From NCBI RefSeq assembly GCF_000013005.1, contig NC_007722.1, positions 1,369,501 through 1,433,500 on the forward strand: a stretch of 64,000 bases of DNA. Direction: 5' to 3'. The notes beneath the pieces are model-generated. The model did no database searches and was not told where the DNA came from. It saw only the letters and a list, made by a program, of their open reading frames with translations. Shown here in pieces: positions 45,076 to 54,358 of this stretch. Both the position numbers and the translations under genes were made by a program. Source of the DNA: Erythrobacter litoralis HTCC2594 (GTDB taxonomy: Bacteria > Pseudomonadota > Alphaproteobacteria > Sphingomonadales > Sphingomonadaceae). Positions within the stretch are counted from its first letter, which is position 1. Each line of letters opens with the position of its first letter.

Positions 45076-46291
45076 TGCGCGCCCCCTTCCCACGCCCGAC
45101 CAAGCCGGCGAGATCGGCCAGCATCGCGGGCCAGCTTTGCTCCGCCAGCACATAGGCACGGGCGGCGTGACCCATCGCGATGGCTTCTCCCGTGTCGTCG
45201 ATCAGCCGCAATGCCTGCTGGACCATTGCCTCGTCGCTTTCGGCAATGGCGAAATGCTTGCCATCCACGGCATCGATCCCCGTCGCCGCTTCCGGAGAGA
45301 GCAGCACCGGCCGCGCCATGGCCATGGCTTCGAGCACCTTGTTCTGGATGCCGCGCGCGATTGCCAGCGGCGCGATGACGATATCGGCGGCGGCCAGAAA
45401 TGGCTTCACGTCCGGCACTTCGCCCCAAACGCGGACATTGTCCTTGCCGGCGCGGTCGAGCAGGCGCTGAACGGGCGCGCGGCCTACCACGTGGAAGGTG
45501 GCCTTCGGATGCTGCGCGCGAAGCCGCGGCAGGATCGCGTCCATGACGCGCTCGACCGCAACGATATTGGGCAGGTAGTCCATTTGCCCGGTGAAGACGA
45601 TCTGCGGGCCGCGGGCCTGAACCAGATCGCGCTGCGGCGTGACATTGGCTGGATCGAACAAGTCGGCATCGATCCCGTTGCGGATGACGCGAATATCGGT
45701 CCCATCCCGCTTCGCAAGACGAGAACTAAACAGGCTGGCTTCGTTGCTGCTGATAAGGATCGTCGCGTCGGCGCGATGCGCCAGTCGCTCTTCCTCGCAG
45801 GCGAGCACCCTGCCCTCGCGGCGGTCTATGACCCGGCGCGGCCACGTGCCGTCGACACCATAGGCATCGAATTTTGCGCTATCGACATCGCACAGGTCGA
45901 CGATGACCCGCCCGGCGAAATCGTCGGGCACATACTGCCCCATCTGTCCGGAGAAGACGAAGATCGTGTCGATCGGCCTCTCGCTCAGCACTTGTGACAC
46001 CCACGCGCGAAGAGCGGCACTGTCGAAGGCCGTCAGGCTGACGGGTTTGTTCGAAGCGAGCGCTTCCAGCCCGGCCAAGGCCAGCGGCTTTGTGCGGCGG
46101 ATCAGGCGGTGGCTGGCAGCGATAGATTCCAGCTCCGCTTCCGCGGCCATATCAGCATCGGTTTCGCCGAAGGTGCCGACATGCACGGGCGCCAGCTCCG
46201 CCAACGCCTTTAGTAGATGGTGCGAGCGGATCTTGTCCCCCCGGTCCGGCGGGAAGGGGATGCGGTGGGCGAGAAACAGGATCTCGCCCAT
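45065..46291 (-). CDS. XrtA-associated family 4-type glycosyltransferase
   Basis: The 408-residue protein has a GT-B fold opening LFLAHRIPFPPDRGDKIRSH, the acceptor-domain sequence VDLCDVDSAKF, and the donor-site LAIARGIQNKVLEAMAMARP with the conserved Glu. It fits the sugar transferase family found only in exosortase A loci. It probably adds a sugar during repeat-unit assembly. It is coupled to the FemAB-like gene by a TGATG overlap. Confidence 0.9.
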   Translation of the reverse strand: MGEILFLAHRIPFPPDRGDKIRSHHLLKALAELAPVHVGTFGETDADMAAEAELESIAASHRLIRRTKPLALAGLEALASNKPVSLTAFDSAALRAWVSQVLSERPIDTIFVFSGQMGQYVPDDFAGRVIVDLCDVDSAKFDAYGVDGTWPRRVIDRREGRVLACEEERLAHRADATILISSNEASLFSSRLAKRDGTDIRVIRNGIDADLFDPANVTPQRDLVQARGPQIVFTGQMDYLPNIVAVERVMDAILPRLRAQHPKATFHVVGRAPVQRLLDRAGKDNVRVWGEVPDVKPFLAAADIVIAPLAIARGIQNKVLEAMAMARPVLLSPEAATGIDAVDGKHFAIAESDEAMVQQALRLIDDTGEAIAMGHAARAYVLAEQSWPAMLADLAGLVGRGKGARNAA

Positions 46292-47355
46292 CAGGCGAGC
46301 CCGCGTGCGATCACCGGGCCGATCCTGTTGGCGACACCCAGCGGCAGCTTCTTCCAAAGGTCGATTTTGCGCCGGTAAGTGGCGCTGGTCGGATCGACAT
46401 CGCGCTTTTCGCACCCGGGCGCGGTCCAGCTGGCATAGGTCAGCGGTTCGGGTGCGAAGCCCCAGTTCTTCTTGAAATTGTATGGTCCGCTTCCGGTCTT
46501 CGAGCGCCCGAAATCGAAGGTGATGCACCCCTTGCCGCGCGCGTGGCACATCAGCTTATAATACATGACTTCGTTTGCGCGCAGGTGCCGCGCATCCCAC
46601 ACGCCGCCGCCCCAGTAAGGCATGGCCGCGCCCATGTGATAGAGCGTCAGCACGCTGGCGACCGGGCGCTTGCCGTCCCACACTGTCAGGATATCCGCAT
46701 CCTCGCCGAACTTGCACAGCACCGCGTCGAACAGGCGACGCGGGAAGACCGGAGTGCCGAGATTGCGGACGCTTTCGGCGTAGCATGCGTAATGCGCGGC
46801 GCGGTCCTTTTCGAAAGTTCCGACAGTCACTCGCAGTCCGTTCTTCAGGCCCTTGCGCACTTCCGCACGCTGCTTGCGCGGGATGGCGAGCAGTTGTGCA
46901 TCGTCATCCTCGGCGAGCGGTCCGGCAAAACCGCAGTGGCTGTCTGCCTGCACATCCCAGTCCGCCGGCGCAGAGCCGCCGCGCAATTCGACCGAGGTGC
47001 AGCTTTCGCGGACAGCCAGTTCTGTCGCGACCCGGCACAAGCGGTGCGCGGTCTTTTCGAACAGCGCAAGCGGTCCGCCGTCGACCCCGAACCCGCTGGA
47101 AATCAGCGCACGCGCGAACAGCGGTGAGTGCACTATTGTAAGCGGCAGCCATCCGGTGATCTCGCCGCCTTTCTCGGCGACAAGCCCGGTCGCCTTCTGT
47201 CCCGTGCCGCATTGAACGGCCTTCAGCCACTGCGGCAGATGAAATGGCGAACCGTTGGCGCGATAGACGAAATCGGCAATCCGCGCGCATTCGGCCGGAT
47301 CGTGCAGGTTCACCTGCGCAACCGTCTCTTCGCAGAGGGCAAAGGGGGCATTCAC
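46291..47355 (-). CDS. FemAB-like protein of the XrtA locus
   Basis: The 354-residue protein has the double-GNAT FemAB layout, with RKQRAEVRKGLKNGLRVTVG in the first half and VASVLTLYHMGAAMPYWGG in the second, then CITFDFGRSKTGSGPYNFKK. Members transfer aminoacyl groups from tRNA or acyl donors to an amine. In exosortase A loci the substrate is unknown. The start is GTG at 47355, overlapping the deacetylase stop as GTGA; a longer frame upstream is out of family. Confidence 0.88.
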   Translation of the reverse strand: MNAPFALCEETVAQVNLHDPAECARIADFVYRANGSPFHLPQWLKAVQCGTGQKATGLVAEKGGEITGWLPLTIVHSPLFARALISSGFGVDGGPLALFEKTAHRLCRVATELAVRESCTSVELRGGSAPADWDVQADSHCGFAGPLAEDDDAQLLAIPRKQRAEVRKGLKNGLRVTVGTFEKDRAAHYACYAESVRNLGTPVFPRRLFDAVLCKFGEDADILTVWDGKRPVASVLTLYHMGAAMPYWGGGVWDARHLRANEVMYYKLMCHARGKGCITFDFGRSKTGSGPYNFKKNWGFAPEPLTYASWTAPGCEKRDVDPTSATYRRKIDLWKKLPLGVANRIGPVIARGLA

Positions 47356-48239
47356 GCAGCCAGCTCCACCGCGCGCGCGGCTTCGCGATGGGCCAAAATG
47401 TCCATCCGGCCCCACTCGAACTCGTGCACCAGCTCGCGCAGCTTTTCAGCCATCTTGTCGAGATTGGTGTAGTGGCGCAGCTTCGATTTGATCGGAGCAT
47501 TGCCGACGCGCGGCTGTTCCGGATCGATCTCCCACGGATGGAAATAGAACACCGCAGGGCGGCAGTCCTGGCGATTAACCTGTCGGATCGCCCAGCGGCT
47601 GAAGGCATAGGGCAGCACGCGGAAAAAGCCGCCGCCGCCTGCCGCTACGCGCCTGCCGCCGAGGATCGCCGTGGTGACCGGAATTTCGACGAGGTCCGAC
47701 CATGGCAGCGGCTTGAACGCGAAGCGCGGTGCCTCGCGCCAGCCGTAATGATCGTGCACTACCGGGGCGACGCTGGAAGAATAGGCATAGCCTTGCTCGG
47801 CCAGTTCCATGTAGGCCCAGGGCGTGCGCTTATCGATCGAGAAGCTGGGCGCGCGATAGCCGGTCACCTGCACGCCGCCCGCATCCTCGAGGATCATCCG
47901 TGCCAGCTTGATATCGCCCGCGAATTGCTTGCGATCGAAAGCGAATACGCGGCCATGATCATAGCCGTGGCTCGCCAGTTCGTGCCCGCGGTCGACGATC
48001 CGGCGGATGATGGCGGGATTGCGCTTGGCGATCCATCCGAGGGTGAAGAAGGTCGCCTTCACTTCGGCGGCATCGAACAGGTCGAGGATACGCAGTACAT
48101 TGTCCTCGACGCGCAGCGCCAGACCGTCCCAGTCTCCCCGGTCGATTACATTTTCGAAGGCACCGACCTGGAACCAGTCCTCGACATCGACCGAGAGGCC
48201 GTTGATGATCGTTCCGTCAGTACTGTGCGGCGATTGCAT
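47352..48239 (-). CDS. XrtA-associated polysaccharide deacetylase
   Basis: NodB-fold deacetylase, 295 residues. The metal site is visible as SVDVEDWFQ (Asp) and HELASHGYDH (His pair), with GYRAPSFSID as motif 3 and the later AVFYFHPWEID as the base-containing motif. It would remove N-acetyl groups from EPS sugars, exposing amines that could accept acyl or aminoacyl groups from the nearby FemAB/GNAT proteins. No signal peptide is present, so it probably acts on cytoplasmic or lipid-linked sugars. Confidence 0.92.
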   Translation of the reverse strand: MQSPHSTDGTIINGLSVDVEDWFQVGAFENVIDRGDWDGLALRVEDNVLRILDLFDAAEVKATFFTLGWIAKRNPAIIRRIVDRGHELASHGYDHGRVFAFDRKQFAGDIKLARMILEDAGGVQVTGYRAPSFSIDKRTPWAYMELAEQGYAYSSSVAPVVHDHYGWREAPRFAFKPLPWSDLVEIPVTTAILGGRRVAAGGGGFFRVLPYAFSRWAIRQVNRQDCRPAVFYFHPWEIDPEQPRVGNAPIKSKLRHYTNLDKMAEKLRELVHEFEWGRMDILAHREAARAVELAA

Positions 48240-48259
48240 GACGCCTTGCCCCCCTTCGC

Positions 48260-49372
48260 TCAGGCTGCCTGGCGCTTCTCGCCTTCGATCCACTCGATCA
48301 CCATGGTCAGGACCTGACGAACGCTCGCTTCCTGCTCGTCGAGGCGCGCTTCGATAATATCGAGCCGCTCGGCGAGGTCATCCGGCAACGGCGCTGCTTC
48401 CCCCTTCATCTCGGAGACGGCCTCGCGCAGTTCGGCGATCTCGACATCCTGCCCCGCGCTCGTCTCGGCAACAGCCTGCGCGAAGGCGTGCTTGACCGGA
48501 CCCGGTGCTGGCGGACGTTCGGTTTTCTCCATCGGCTTGGGCGCCGCTTCGGGGAAGGCGTTGTCGCCCTGCATTTCCTTGAGCACGGAACTCAGCATCG
48601 CGCTGTCGATCCGCGTACGTTGCTCCACCGCTCCGAGAAGCAGCAAGCGCGTGGCAATCTGGTTGACCCGGCGAGGAATGCCGCCCGAAGCTTCGTACAT
48701 TTCAGCGAAAACGCGCTGATCCCAGGCCGGATTGCCTTCCCAGCCGACGCATGTGAGGCGGTGTTCGACATAGGGCTGCAACTCGTCCGATTCCATCGGG
48801 CCGAGGTGATGCGCCGCGATCACGCGCTGGCGCAGCTGCTCAAGCTCGCCATGCGAAGCCAGCACTTCCTTAAATTCCGGCTGGCCCAGCAGCAGCTGCT
48901 GCAGCAGCGGGTGCGAGCCGAGCTGGAAGTTCGACATCATCCGCAGCTCTTCGAGCGCTTCGATGCTGAGGTTCTGCGATTCATCGACGACCAGCAGGCA
49001 GCGCCGACCGGCGCGGGCCTCTTCGTGAAGGAAATCCTCGATTGCGCCGAGCGCGCCTGCCTTGTCGTGGCCTTCGATATCGAGGCCGAAGCTTTGCGCG
49101 ACCACATGCACCAGTTCCTCGCCATCGAGGTTGCTGGTGACGATCTGGCCGACCGTCATCTGCTCGGGGTCGATCTTCTTCATCAGGTGAGCGACCAGCG
49201 TCGATTTGCCGGAGCCGATCTCGCCGGTGATAACGATGAAGCCCTCGCCCTGCGCAAGGCCATAGCCCAAATAGGACAGCGCCTTGCGGTGCGTGATGCT
49301 CTCGAAATAGAAATCGGGGTCCGGCGTGAGCTGGAAGGGCCGCCCCGTCAGGCCATAGAAATCGTCGAACAT
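48260..49372 (-). CDS. XrtA-associated ExeA-like ATPase
   Basis: AAA-type ATPase, 370 residues. It opens MFDDFYGLTGRPFQLTPDPD like ExeA/GspA, has Walker A in TGEIGSGKST (residues 50-58) and Walker B in CLLVVDESQNL, followed by the sensor region LRQRVIAAHHLGPM. The C-terminal 100 residues are polar and coiled-coil prone (AERLDIIEARLDEQEASV). ExeA-type ATPases help assemble envelope complexes. Here it likely drives the EPS export machinery. Confidence 0.92.
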   Translation of the reverse strand: MFDDFYGLTGRPFQLTPDPDFYFESITHRKALSYLGYGLAQGEGFIVITGEIGSGKSTLVAHLMKKIDPEQMTVGQIVTSNLDGEELVHVVAQSFGLDIEGHDKAGALGAIEDFLHEEARAGRRCLLVVDESQNLSIEALEELRMMSNFQLGSHPLLQQLLLGQPEFKEVLASHGELEQLRQRVIAAHHLGPMESDELQPYVEHRLTCVGWEGNPAWDQRVFAEMYEASGGIPRRVNQIATRLLLLGAVEQRTRIDSAMLSSVLKEMQGDNAFPEAAPKPMEKTERPPAPGPVKHAFAQAVAETSAGQDVEIAELREAVSEMKGEAAPLPDDLAERLDIIEARLDEQEASVRQVLTMVIEWIEGEKRQAA

Positions 49373-49395
49373 GGGTCTTGTCCTTTCCGTGGGGC

Positions 49396-51102
49396 TCAGA
49401 AGTCGTAGCGCAGGCCGACGAGGGCGGAGGCGGTCTTGAGGTCCTCCCCGGATACGTCGCTGTCGAGATAGTCGAGCGAAACGGCAGCGCGCGCTGATAG
49501 TCCGGCATAGAGCTGGCGGGCATAGCTCGCCGAAGTGCCGAGGATCATGGCATCGCTGTCGGTGAAATCGCTGGTCAGGTAGTTGCCGTAGGCATTGACC
49601 GAGAAGCTGGCATCGCGGCCCAGTTCGCCGCTGACACCGAGATTGGCGTAGTAGCTTTCCTCCGCGAGCCCATCGGCTGCCGCGAGCACCGTAGCAGGTG
49701 CGGCGATGAAGGTGCGACGATCGTATCCGACCGAGAGACCTGCATTGTAGCGACCGACAGCGCGCGAATAGGAGATCACGCCGCCGCGGCTGCGGAAGAC
49801 CGAGCTGCGCACCGAGGCAAGCGCACCGCCGAAGCAATTGCCGCCTTCCAGGCTGCTGACACAGCCGTTGAGATCGCCGGTAACAGCGTTGCGGTTGGCT
49901 TCGAAATTGGTCGGCAGCGCGACCAGCGCATTGTTCAGCACACCGCCGAAGCCGGCGATCCCGTCATAGACCGAGATGTTCAGCGCGCTACGCGCGTTGG
50001 GCGCATAGGCGAAGCTGCCGTAATAGGTATCGCTGTCATAGCGGCGCCCGTAATGCGCTTCGAAGGCGGTACGGCGCGAGGGGCGCCAGACGACGCCGAC
50101 ATCCCAGATCAACCCGTCGGTTTCGAAAGCGATCTGGCGCGGCGAGCTTTCATCGGTGATAAAACGCCCATCGGCGTCGATCACCGGCAGGCCGGTGGCG
50201 GCGTCGACCACCGCATCACGGCTCGAAACCTGCACATCCTCGTATCCGACCCCGCCCACGACCGCGAGCGAGGAAGTCACCGGCACCGTCACATCGCCGC
50301 GCACGTAAGCGTCGCGCACGCGCTGGTCGAGATTGCCGATATCCTCTTGGTAATAGCCGCCGCCGACCGCAGCGCCGATACCGCCGGGCGTGGATGTATT
50401 CGGCCTCAGCCCCACCCGCGCATTGGCGCTATGGACCGTGCTGTCGTCGAAAACGTCGACCGGCGGGCTGCCGGGGGTCGTTACGACGGCGTCGGGAGCT
50501 TCCACCCTCGTATAGCCGAAGCGATAGTTCGCGCTGACGTCGACCTCCCCTACGCGGGTCGACACATTGGGGCCGACATAGCCGGAATAGACCCGGCTCT
50601 CGCTGTCGGTATCGAGGCCTTCTACCGCGTTGAGGCGCGATCCGCCGCCATTGTCGACCTGAGTGCGCGCGGCAAGCGCGCCGGCCTCTACGGTCAGGAC
50701 TTGCGGCACCACCGACGCATAGCCGCGCGCGACACCCGTGACGCTCGTACTGTCTGCCGCGGCATCGCCATAGCCGATATTCTGTTCGACGCGGACAGAG
50801 GCGGAGCCGCCATTGTTGCGGCCCTGCACGCTGACATCGACCCCGGCGGCGACCTGGGTGAAGGTCACCACTTCATCGCCCGGCGAAAGCTCGGCGAGGA
50901 CGGCCTGGCTGACCTCGATATAGGGCTGCACCTGCGCACGCTGGCGCTGCGGACGGCTGTCGCGACCGTCGCGCGAGGCGCGCTCGCTGCTCTGACTGCC
51001 ACCGGTGACGCCGTCATCGGGGCCGTAGGCCTGGGCCTGCGCTGTTGCGGGCACGACCAGCGCGATGGCGGCGATCGAAGTGAGATATTGGGCCCGTTTC
51101 AT
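49396..51102 (-). CDS. Outer-membrane beta-barrel protein of the XrtA locus
   Basis: The 568-residue product has a signal peptide (ending PATAQAQA) and a repeated pattern of amphipathic beta strands through the rest of the protein, with aromatic or Phe-terminal ends (final residues ALVGLRYDF) as in outer-membrane barrels. It fits the TIGR-type family of exosortase A outer-membrane proteins and probably forms or supports the EPS exit channel. There is one Cys pair (LNGCVSSLEGGNCFGG) that could close an external loop. The start at 51102 has AAAGGGGACG upstream. Confidence 0.88.
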   Translation of the reverse strand: MKRAQYLTSIAAIALVVPATAQAQAYGPDDGVTGGSQSSERASRDGRDSRPQRQRAQVQPYIEVSQAVLAELSPGDEVVTFTQVAAGVDVSVQGRNNGGSASVRVEQNIGYGDAAADSTSVTGVARGYASVVPQVLTVEAGALAARTQVDNGGGSRLNAVEGLDTDSESRVYSGYVGPNVSTRVGEVDVSANYRFGYTRVEAPDAVVTTPGSPPVDVFDDSTVHSANARVGLRPNTSTPGGIGAAVGGGYYQEDIGNLDQRVRDAYVRGDVTVPVTSSLAVVGGVGYEDVQVSSRDAVVDAATGLPVIDADGRFITDESSPRQIAFETDGLIWDVGVVWRPSRRTAFEAHYGRRYDSDTYYGSFAYAPNARSALNISVYDGIAGFGGVLNNALVALPTNFEANRNAVTGDLNGCVSSLEGGNCFGGALASVRSSVFRSRGGVISYSRAVGRYNAGLSVGYDRRTFIAAPATVLAAADGLAEESYYANLGVSGELGRDASFSVNAYGNYLTSDFTDSDAMILGTSASYARQLYAGLSARAAVSLDYLDSDVSGEDLKTASALVGLRYDF

Positions 51103-51115
51103 GAGGCGTCCCCTT

Positions 51116-52141
51116 TCACTCGTAATACGACCCGAAGCGGCGACCGCTCGGGCTGAAATTGGCTGCGTTGAGCAGAAGTTTGATGTCGTCGCAGGCGGCA
51201 AGCAGCTGGCAGGTATCCTCCAGCGCGTTGCGACCGGTCTGGTCCGCGCGCGCAACGACCACGACCTGTCCGACATGCTTGGCAAGTTCGGCTGCGGGCG
51301 ATGCCGCCAGCGCGGGCGGCGTATCGAAGATGACGATGCGATTGGGCACGCCGACGGTCAGCCGGTCGAGCACATCTGCGGTCGCTTCGCTGGCGACGTA
51401 TTCAGCACCATGGTTGTCGACATGCCCCGCGGGCAGGATCCAGAGGTTCGCGATATCGGTTCCGAGCACGAGGTCTTCGACCGGTATGTCCGGCTTCGAC
51501 AGCGCATCCATGAATCCGGAGGCCTTGGGCAGGCCGAATGTCGACAATACCGAAGGCTTGGCGATATCGGCATCGACCAGGACCACTTCCATGTCGCGCT
51601 CTGCAGCCAAGGCGATGGCGAGATTGGCCGCGCAGAAAGTCTTGCCTTCGTCGGGATGGGGCGAGCTGATGAGGACGCGGCGCGACTTCGCCGTGCCCTT
51701 GTCGCGAGCCGCGCGCAGGATCTGGCGTTTGACGATCCTGAATTCCTCGAGCAGTTCGCTAACATCGCCGTCGGGATCGATGAGCCCCTGTTGGCACAGG
51801 TGCGCCCGATCGACGGTGTGGCGTGTCCCCTCGAGCCTGGGCGCCAGCGGCGCGCCTTCGACGACCACGGGGGCAGGTGCTGCCGCCGCGGGCACCGGCA
51901 ATTGCGCTTCCACATCCGTGGCCGGCTCGACAGAGGCTTCGGTCGGTTCGGCAATTGCGGTCGTCTTGCGCTCGACCTTCTTGGCGCGCTTGAGTGGGCG
52001 CTCGTCGAGCTTCTTGGGCATCGGCGCTGCACCGAAGCCGTCGAGCCCGAAGGCACCGCTGGCGCGTTCGAACAGAGAGCTTTCCTGGCCCTCGTCCTTG
52101 CCGCCTTCGCCGGGGAGCGGGATTTTCTTGTGTTCGGTCAT
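51116..52141 (-). CDS. BY-kinase-like ATPase (CpsD/Wzc cytoplasmic type)
   Basis: The 341-residue protein has a 110-residue Pro/Ala/Glu-rich N-terminus and then a MinD-like ATPase core. The P-loop region reads SSPHPDEGKTFCAANLA, the Walker A' is VVLVDADIAKPS, and a later VIFDTPPALA is Walker B. Bacterial tyrosine kinases carry a C-terminal Tyr cluster; only GSYYE is seen here, so autophosphorylation may be limited to two tyrosines. It normally works with the chain-length protein encoded upstream to control polymer length. Confidence 0.9.
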   Translation of the reverse strand: MTEHKKIPLPGEGGKDEGQESSLFERASGAFGLDGFGAAPMPKKLDERPLKRAKKVERKTTAIAEPTEASVEPATDVEAQLPVPAAAAPAPVVVEGAPLAPRLEGTRHTVDRAHLCQQGLIDPDGDVSELLEEFRIVKRQILRAARDKGTAKSRRVLISSPHPDEGKTFCAANLAIALAAERDMEVVLVDADIAKPSVLSTFGLPKASGFMDALSKPDIPVEDLVLGTDIANLWILPAGHVDNHGAEYVASEATADVLDRLTVGVPNRIVIFDTPPALAASPAAELAKHVGQVVVVARADQTGRNALEDTCQLLAACDDIKLLLNAANFSPSGRRFGSYYE

Positions 52142-52151
52142 TTCCCTCTCC

Positions 52152-53675
52152 TCAGGCCACGCTGCCGACCTGGATGAATTCGATCGCCATCAGGATCACG
52201 AGGACCCCGCCGAGCGCGGCCGAGCCGGCGAAGAACATCCTGGTCTTCTTCGCCTCCTGCACACGCTGGGTGGGTGTCAGGCTGGTCGAAATCGAACCGA
52301 GCACAGGCAGGCCCATTGCCCGTTCGAGACCTGCTGTGGTGGCGAATGTCGATTTCAGCTGGGTGAGCGCGAAGGCCGACCCGACACCCGCACCGATGCC
52401 GACGATCAGAACGCCCAGCAGCAGGATCGGACGATTGGGCGCTGCCGGCTTGAGCGGCAGCGCGGGCGCGTCGATGATATCGAAGCGGAACGAGCTGCGC
52501 TCGCTTTCCAGGTTGCTGCGCAGTTCAAGCTCTTCGCGGTCCTGCAGCAGTTCGTCGTATTTCGTCTTCAGAACCTCGTAATCGCGACCGATCCGCTGCG
52601 CTTCTGCGGCGAGCGCCGGTTCGCTGGCCTGATCGGCGAGCGACATGGAGATATCGGCCTGCATCGCGGCCTTGCGGGCGAGGAGCGCCTGGAGGTTGGC
52701 CTGGCGCTCGCCGCGGATGGAAATCAGGGAACTGTAGGCAGGATTTGGAACGCCGCCCGCTCCGCCACCGCCCTCGCGGGCAGCTTGCTGGCGCAGCAGT
52801 TCCATTTGCTTGATGGCGGCCTGCATGTCCGGGTGCGTATTTTTCAGGCCGCGCGCGCGCAGTTGCGCGACTTGCGCTTGGGCCTGCGCGTAAGCGCCCG
52901 AAGCGCTGCCCGGATTGGCGACCCCGGGAAGAGTGGCGGGCGTTCCTGCAATCTGGCCATTGATCGCGGCGAGTGCACTTTGTGCAGCAGCGATATCGGC
53001 CTCGACCCCGCGCAGTTCCGTGCGGGTCTGGTTGAGGCGCCCGTTGATGGCCGACGCTCCGCCGATAAGTTCGGGATGTTCAGCTTCGAATGCCGTCAAC
53101 CGCGCTTCGGCAGCTTCCAGCTCCTTCGCGCGTTGTTGCAATTGCTGGTCGAGAACGGCGACCGCTTCCGCGACGTCGCCCCGATTGCCGGCGATATTCT
53201 CTTCGCGGAAGACATCGAGCAGCTTGCGCACGACATCCTGCGAGAGGCGTGCGTTTTCGGCATCGGACAGATGGCCCTTGCCGATCGTGGCGGTGATTTC
53301 GAAGAGGTTGTCTTCCTCGCTCTTCACCTTGACCGCTTCGGCGAGACTGCCGACTTCGCGCTCCATCTGCTGCGGGGTGGTCACGCCTTCGCCCAGCTGC
53401 GTGGAGCGAACCACTTTCTGCAGCGTATCGACGGCTGTCAGCGTCTGGCGCACGCGCTGGATATCGCTCTTGTCGCTGCCGGCGATCCCGGTCTGCTTGG
53501 TCAGGATGTCGTCCAGCTGGACGAAGATCTTGGCCTTGGACTCGTAGGCATTCGGGATCATCGCGACGACCAGCCACCCGGCCAGGCACACGCCCCACGC
53601 TACGCCGAGCACGAGCCATTTCCTGGCCCATGCCGAATAGAGCGCTGCGCGGACTTCTTCGAAGACTTCGTTCAT
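52152..53675 (-). CDS. EPS chain-length determinant protein (Wzz-type) of the XrtA locus
   Basis: The 507-residue protein has one transmembrane helix near each end (about 22-40 and 480-500). The long periplasmic middle is mostly coiled coil (QQLQQRAKELEAAEARLTAF and onward), with an Ala/Gly-rich segment near 260. The C-terminal Wzz signature PNRPILLLGVLIVGIGAGVG contains the Pro-rich cap before the second helix. It sets EPS chain length with the BY-kinase encoded next. Confidence 0.94.
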   Translation of the reverse strand: MNEVFEEVRAALYSAWARKWLVLGVAWGVCLAGWLVVAMIPNAYESKAKIFVQLDDILTKQTGIAGSDKSDIQRVRQTLTAVDTLQKVVRSTQLGEGVTTPQQMEREVGSLAEAVKVKSEEDNLFEITATIGKGHLSDAENARLSQDVVRKLLDVFREENIAGNRGDVAEAVAVLDQQLQQRAKELEAAEARLTAFEAEHPELIGGASAINGRLNQTRTELRGVEADIAAAQSALAAINGQIAGTPATLPGVANPGSASGAYAQAQAQVAQLRARGLKNTHPDMQAAIKQMELLRQQAAREGGGGAGGVPNPAYSSLISIRGERQANLQALLARKAAMQADISMSLADQASEPALAAEAQRIGRDYEVLKTKYDELLQDREELELRSNLESERSSFRFDIIDAPALPLKPAAPNRPILLLGVLIVGIGAGVGSAFALTQLKSTFATTAGLERAMGLPVLGSISTSLTPTQRVQEAKKTRMFFAGSAALGGVLVILMAIEFIQVGSVA

Positions 53676-53689
53676 GCGTCAGGCCGCCC

Positions 53690-54337
53690 TCAGAATGCGC
53701 TCTCGGGAATGATGATGACGTCGCCCGGTGCGAGGCCGACATTGGCGCGGCTGTCGCCCTTGCGCAGCAGATCGCTCAGCCGCAGCGCATATTCGGTCTG
53801 CTGGCCGGTGCGGCGATCCTTGCGGATCAGCTTGGCGCGATTGCCCGCCGCGAATTCGCTGAGGCCGCCGACCGCGATCATCGCGTCGAGCACGGTCATA
53901 TTGGCGCGATACGGCAGTGAAGCGGGCTTCTCGGTCGCACCGATCACGCGAACCTGCTGGCTGAACGTACCGGCAAACTTGTTGACGATGACCGATACGA
54001 TCGGCTGTTCGATATATTGCGACAGGTGCAGCCGGATATCTTCCTGCAGCATGGCCGGGGTCTTGCCGACCGCCGGCATGTCGGTGACGAGCGGGATGGT
54101 GATGCGCCCGTCGGGGCGGACCTGGATGCTTTGCGCACCCAGTTCGGGGTTGCGCCAGACATGGATCGAAAGCTCGTCGAGCGGGCCGATCACATATTCC
54201 TGGCTCGGTCCCTCTTGCAATGCGACGAAGTTTGCAGGGGGCAATTCCTTGCCGCCGCCGCCAGCGGCGCAACCTGAGAGGGCGAGCGCCGCCATGGCGC
54301 TGCCTGCCATGAGAGTGGGGAACCGGTTGTAAGGCAT
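53690..54337 (-). CDS. EPS outer-membrane export lipoprotein (Wza-type)
   Basis: First gene of the main EPS run. The 215-residue product has a signal peptide with lipobox LSGC (Cys23). A polysaccharide export domain follows (SQEYVIGPLDELSIHVWRNP to QIVSVIVNKFAGT-like strands), then one soluble ligand-binding beta-grasp domain (RVIGATEKPASLPYRANMTV). It is shorter than E. coli Wza and lacks the C-terminal outer-membrane helix, as in other exosortase A export proteins. The barrel protein at 49396-51102 may supply the channel. Confidence 0.93.
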   Translation of the reverse strand: MPYNRFPTLMAGSAMAALALSGCAAGGGGKELPPANFVALQEGPSQEYVIGPLDELSIHVWRNPELGAQSIQVRPDGRITIPLVTDMPAVGKTPAMLQEDIRLHLSQYIEQPIVSVIVNKFAGTFSQQVRVIGATEKPASLPYRANMTVLDAMIAVGGLSEFAAGNRAKLIRKDRRTGQQTEYALRLSDLLRKGDSRANVGLAPGDVIIIPESAF

Positions 54338-54358
54338 CGAAACGCGTCCTTGGCCAAG

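Noticed and set aside
43360..45378. Open frame (672 codons) antisense to asnB and xrtA
   Set aside because: Same reason: a shadow of real genes, with no motif.
51159..54332. Open frame of 1057 codons antisense to the EPS kinase, chain-length and export genes
   Set aside because: It spans several unmistakable genes on the other strand and shows no domain. It is a high-GC shadow.
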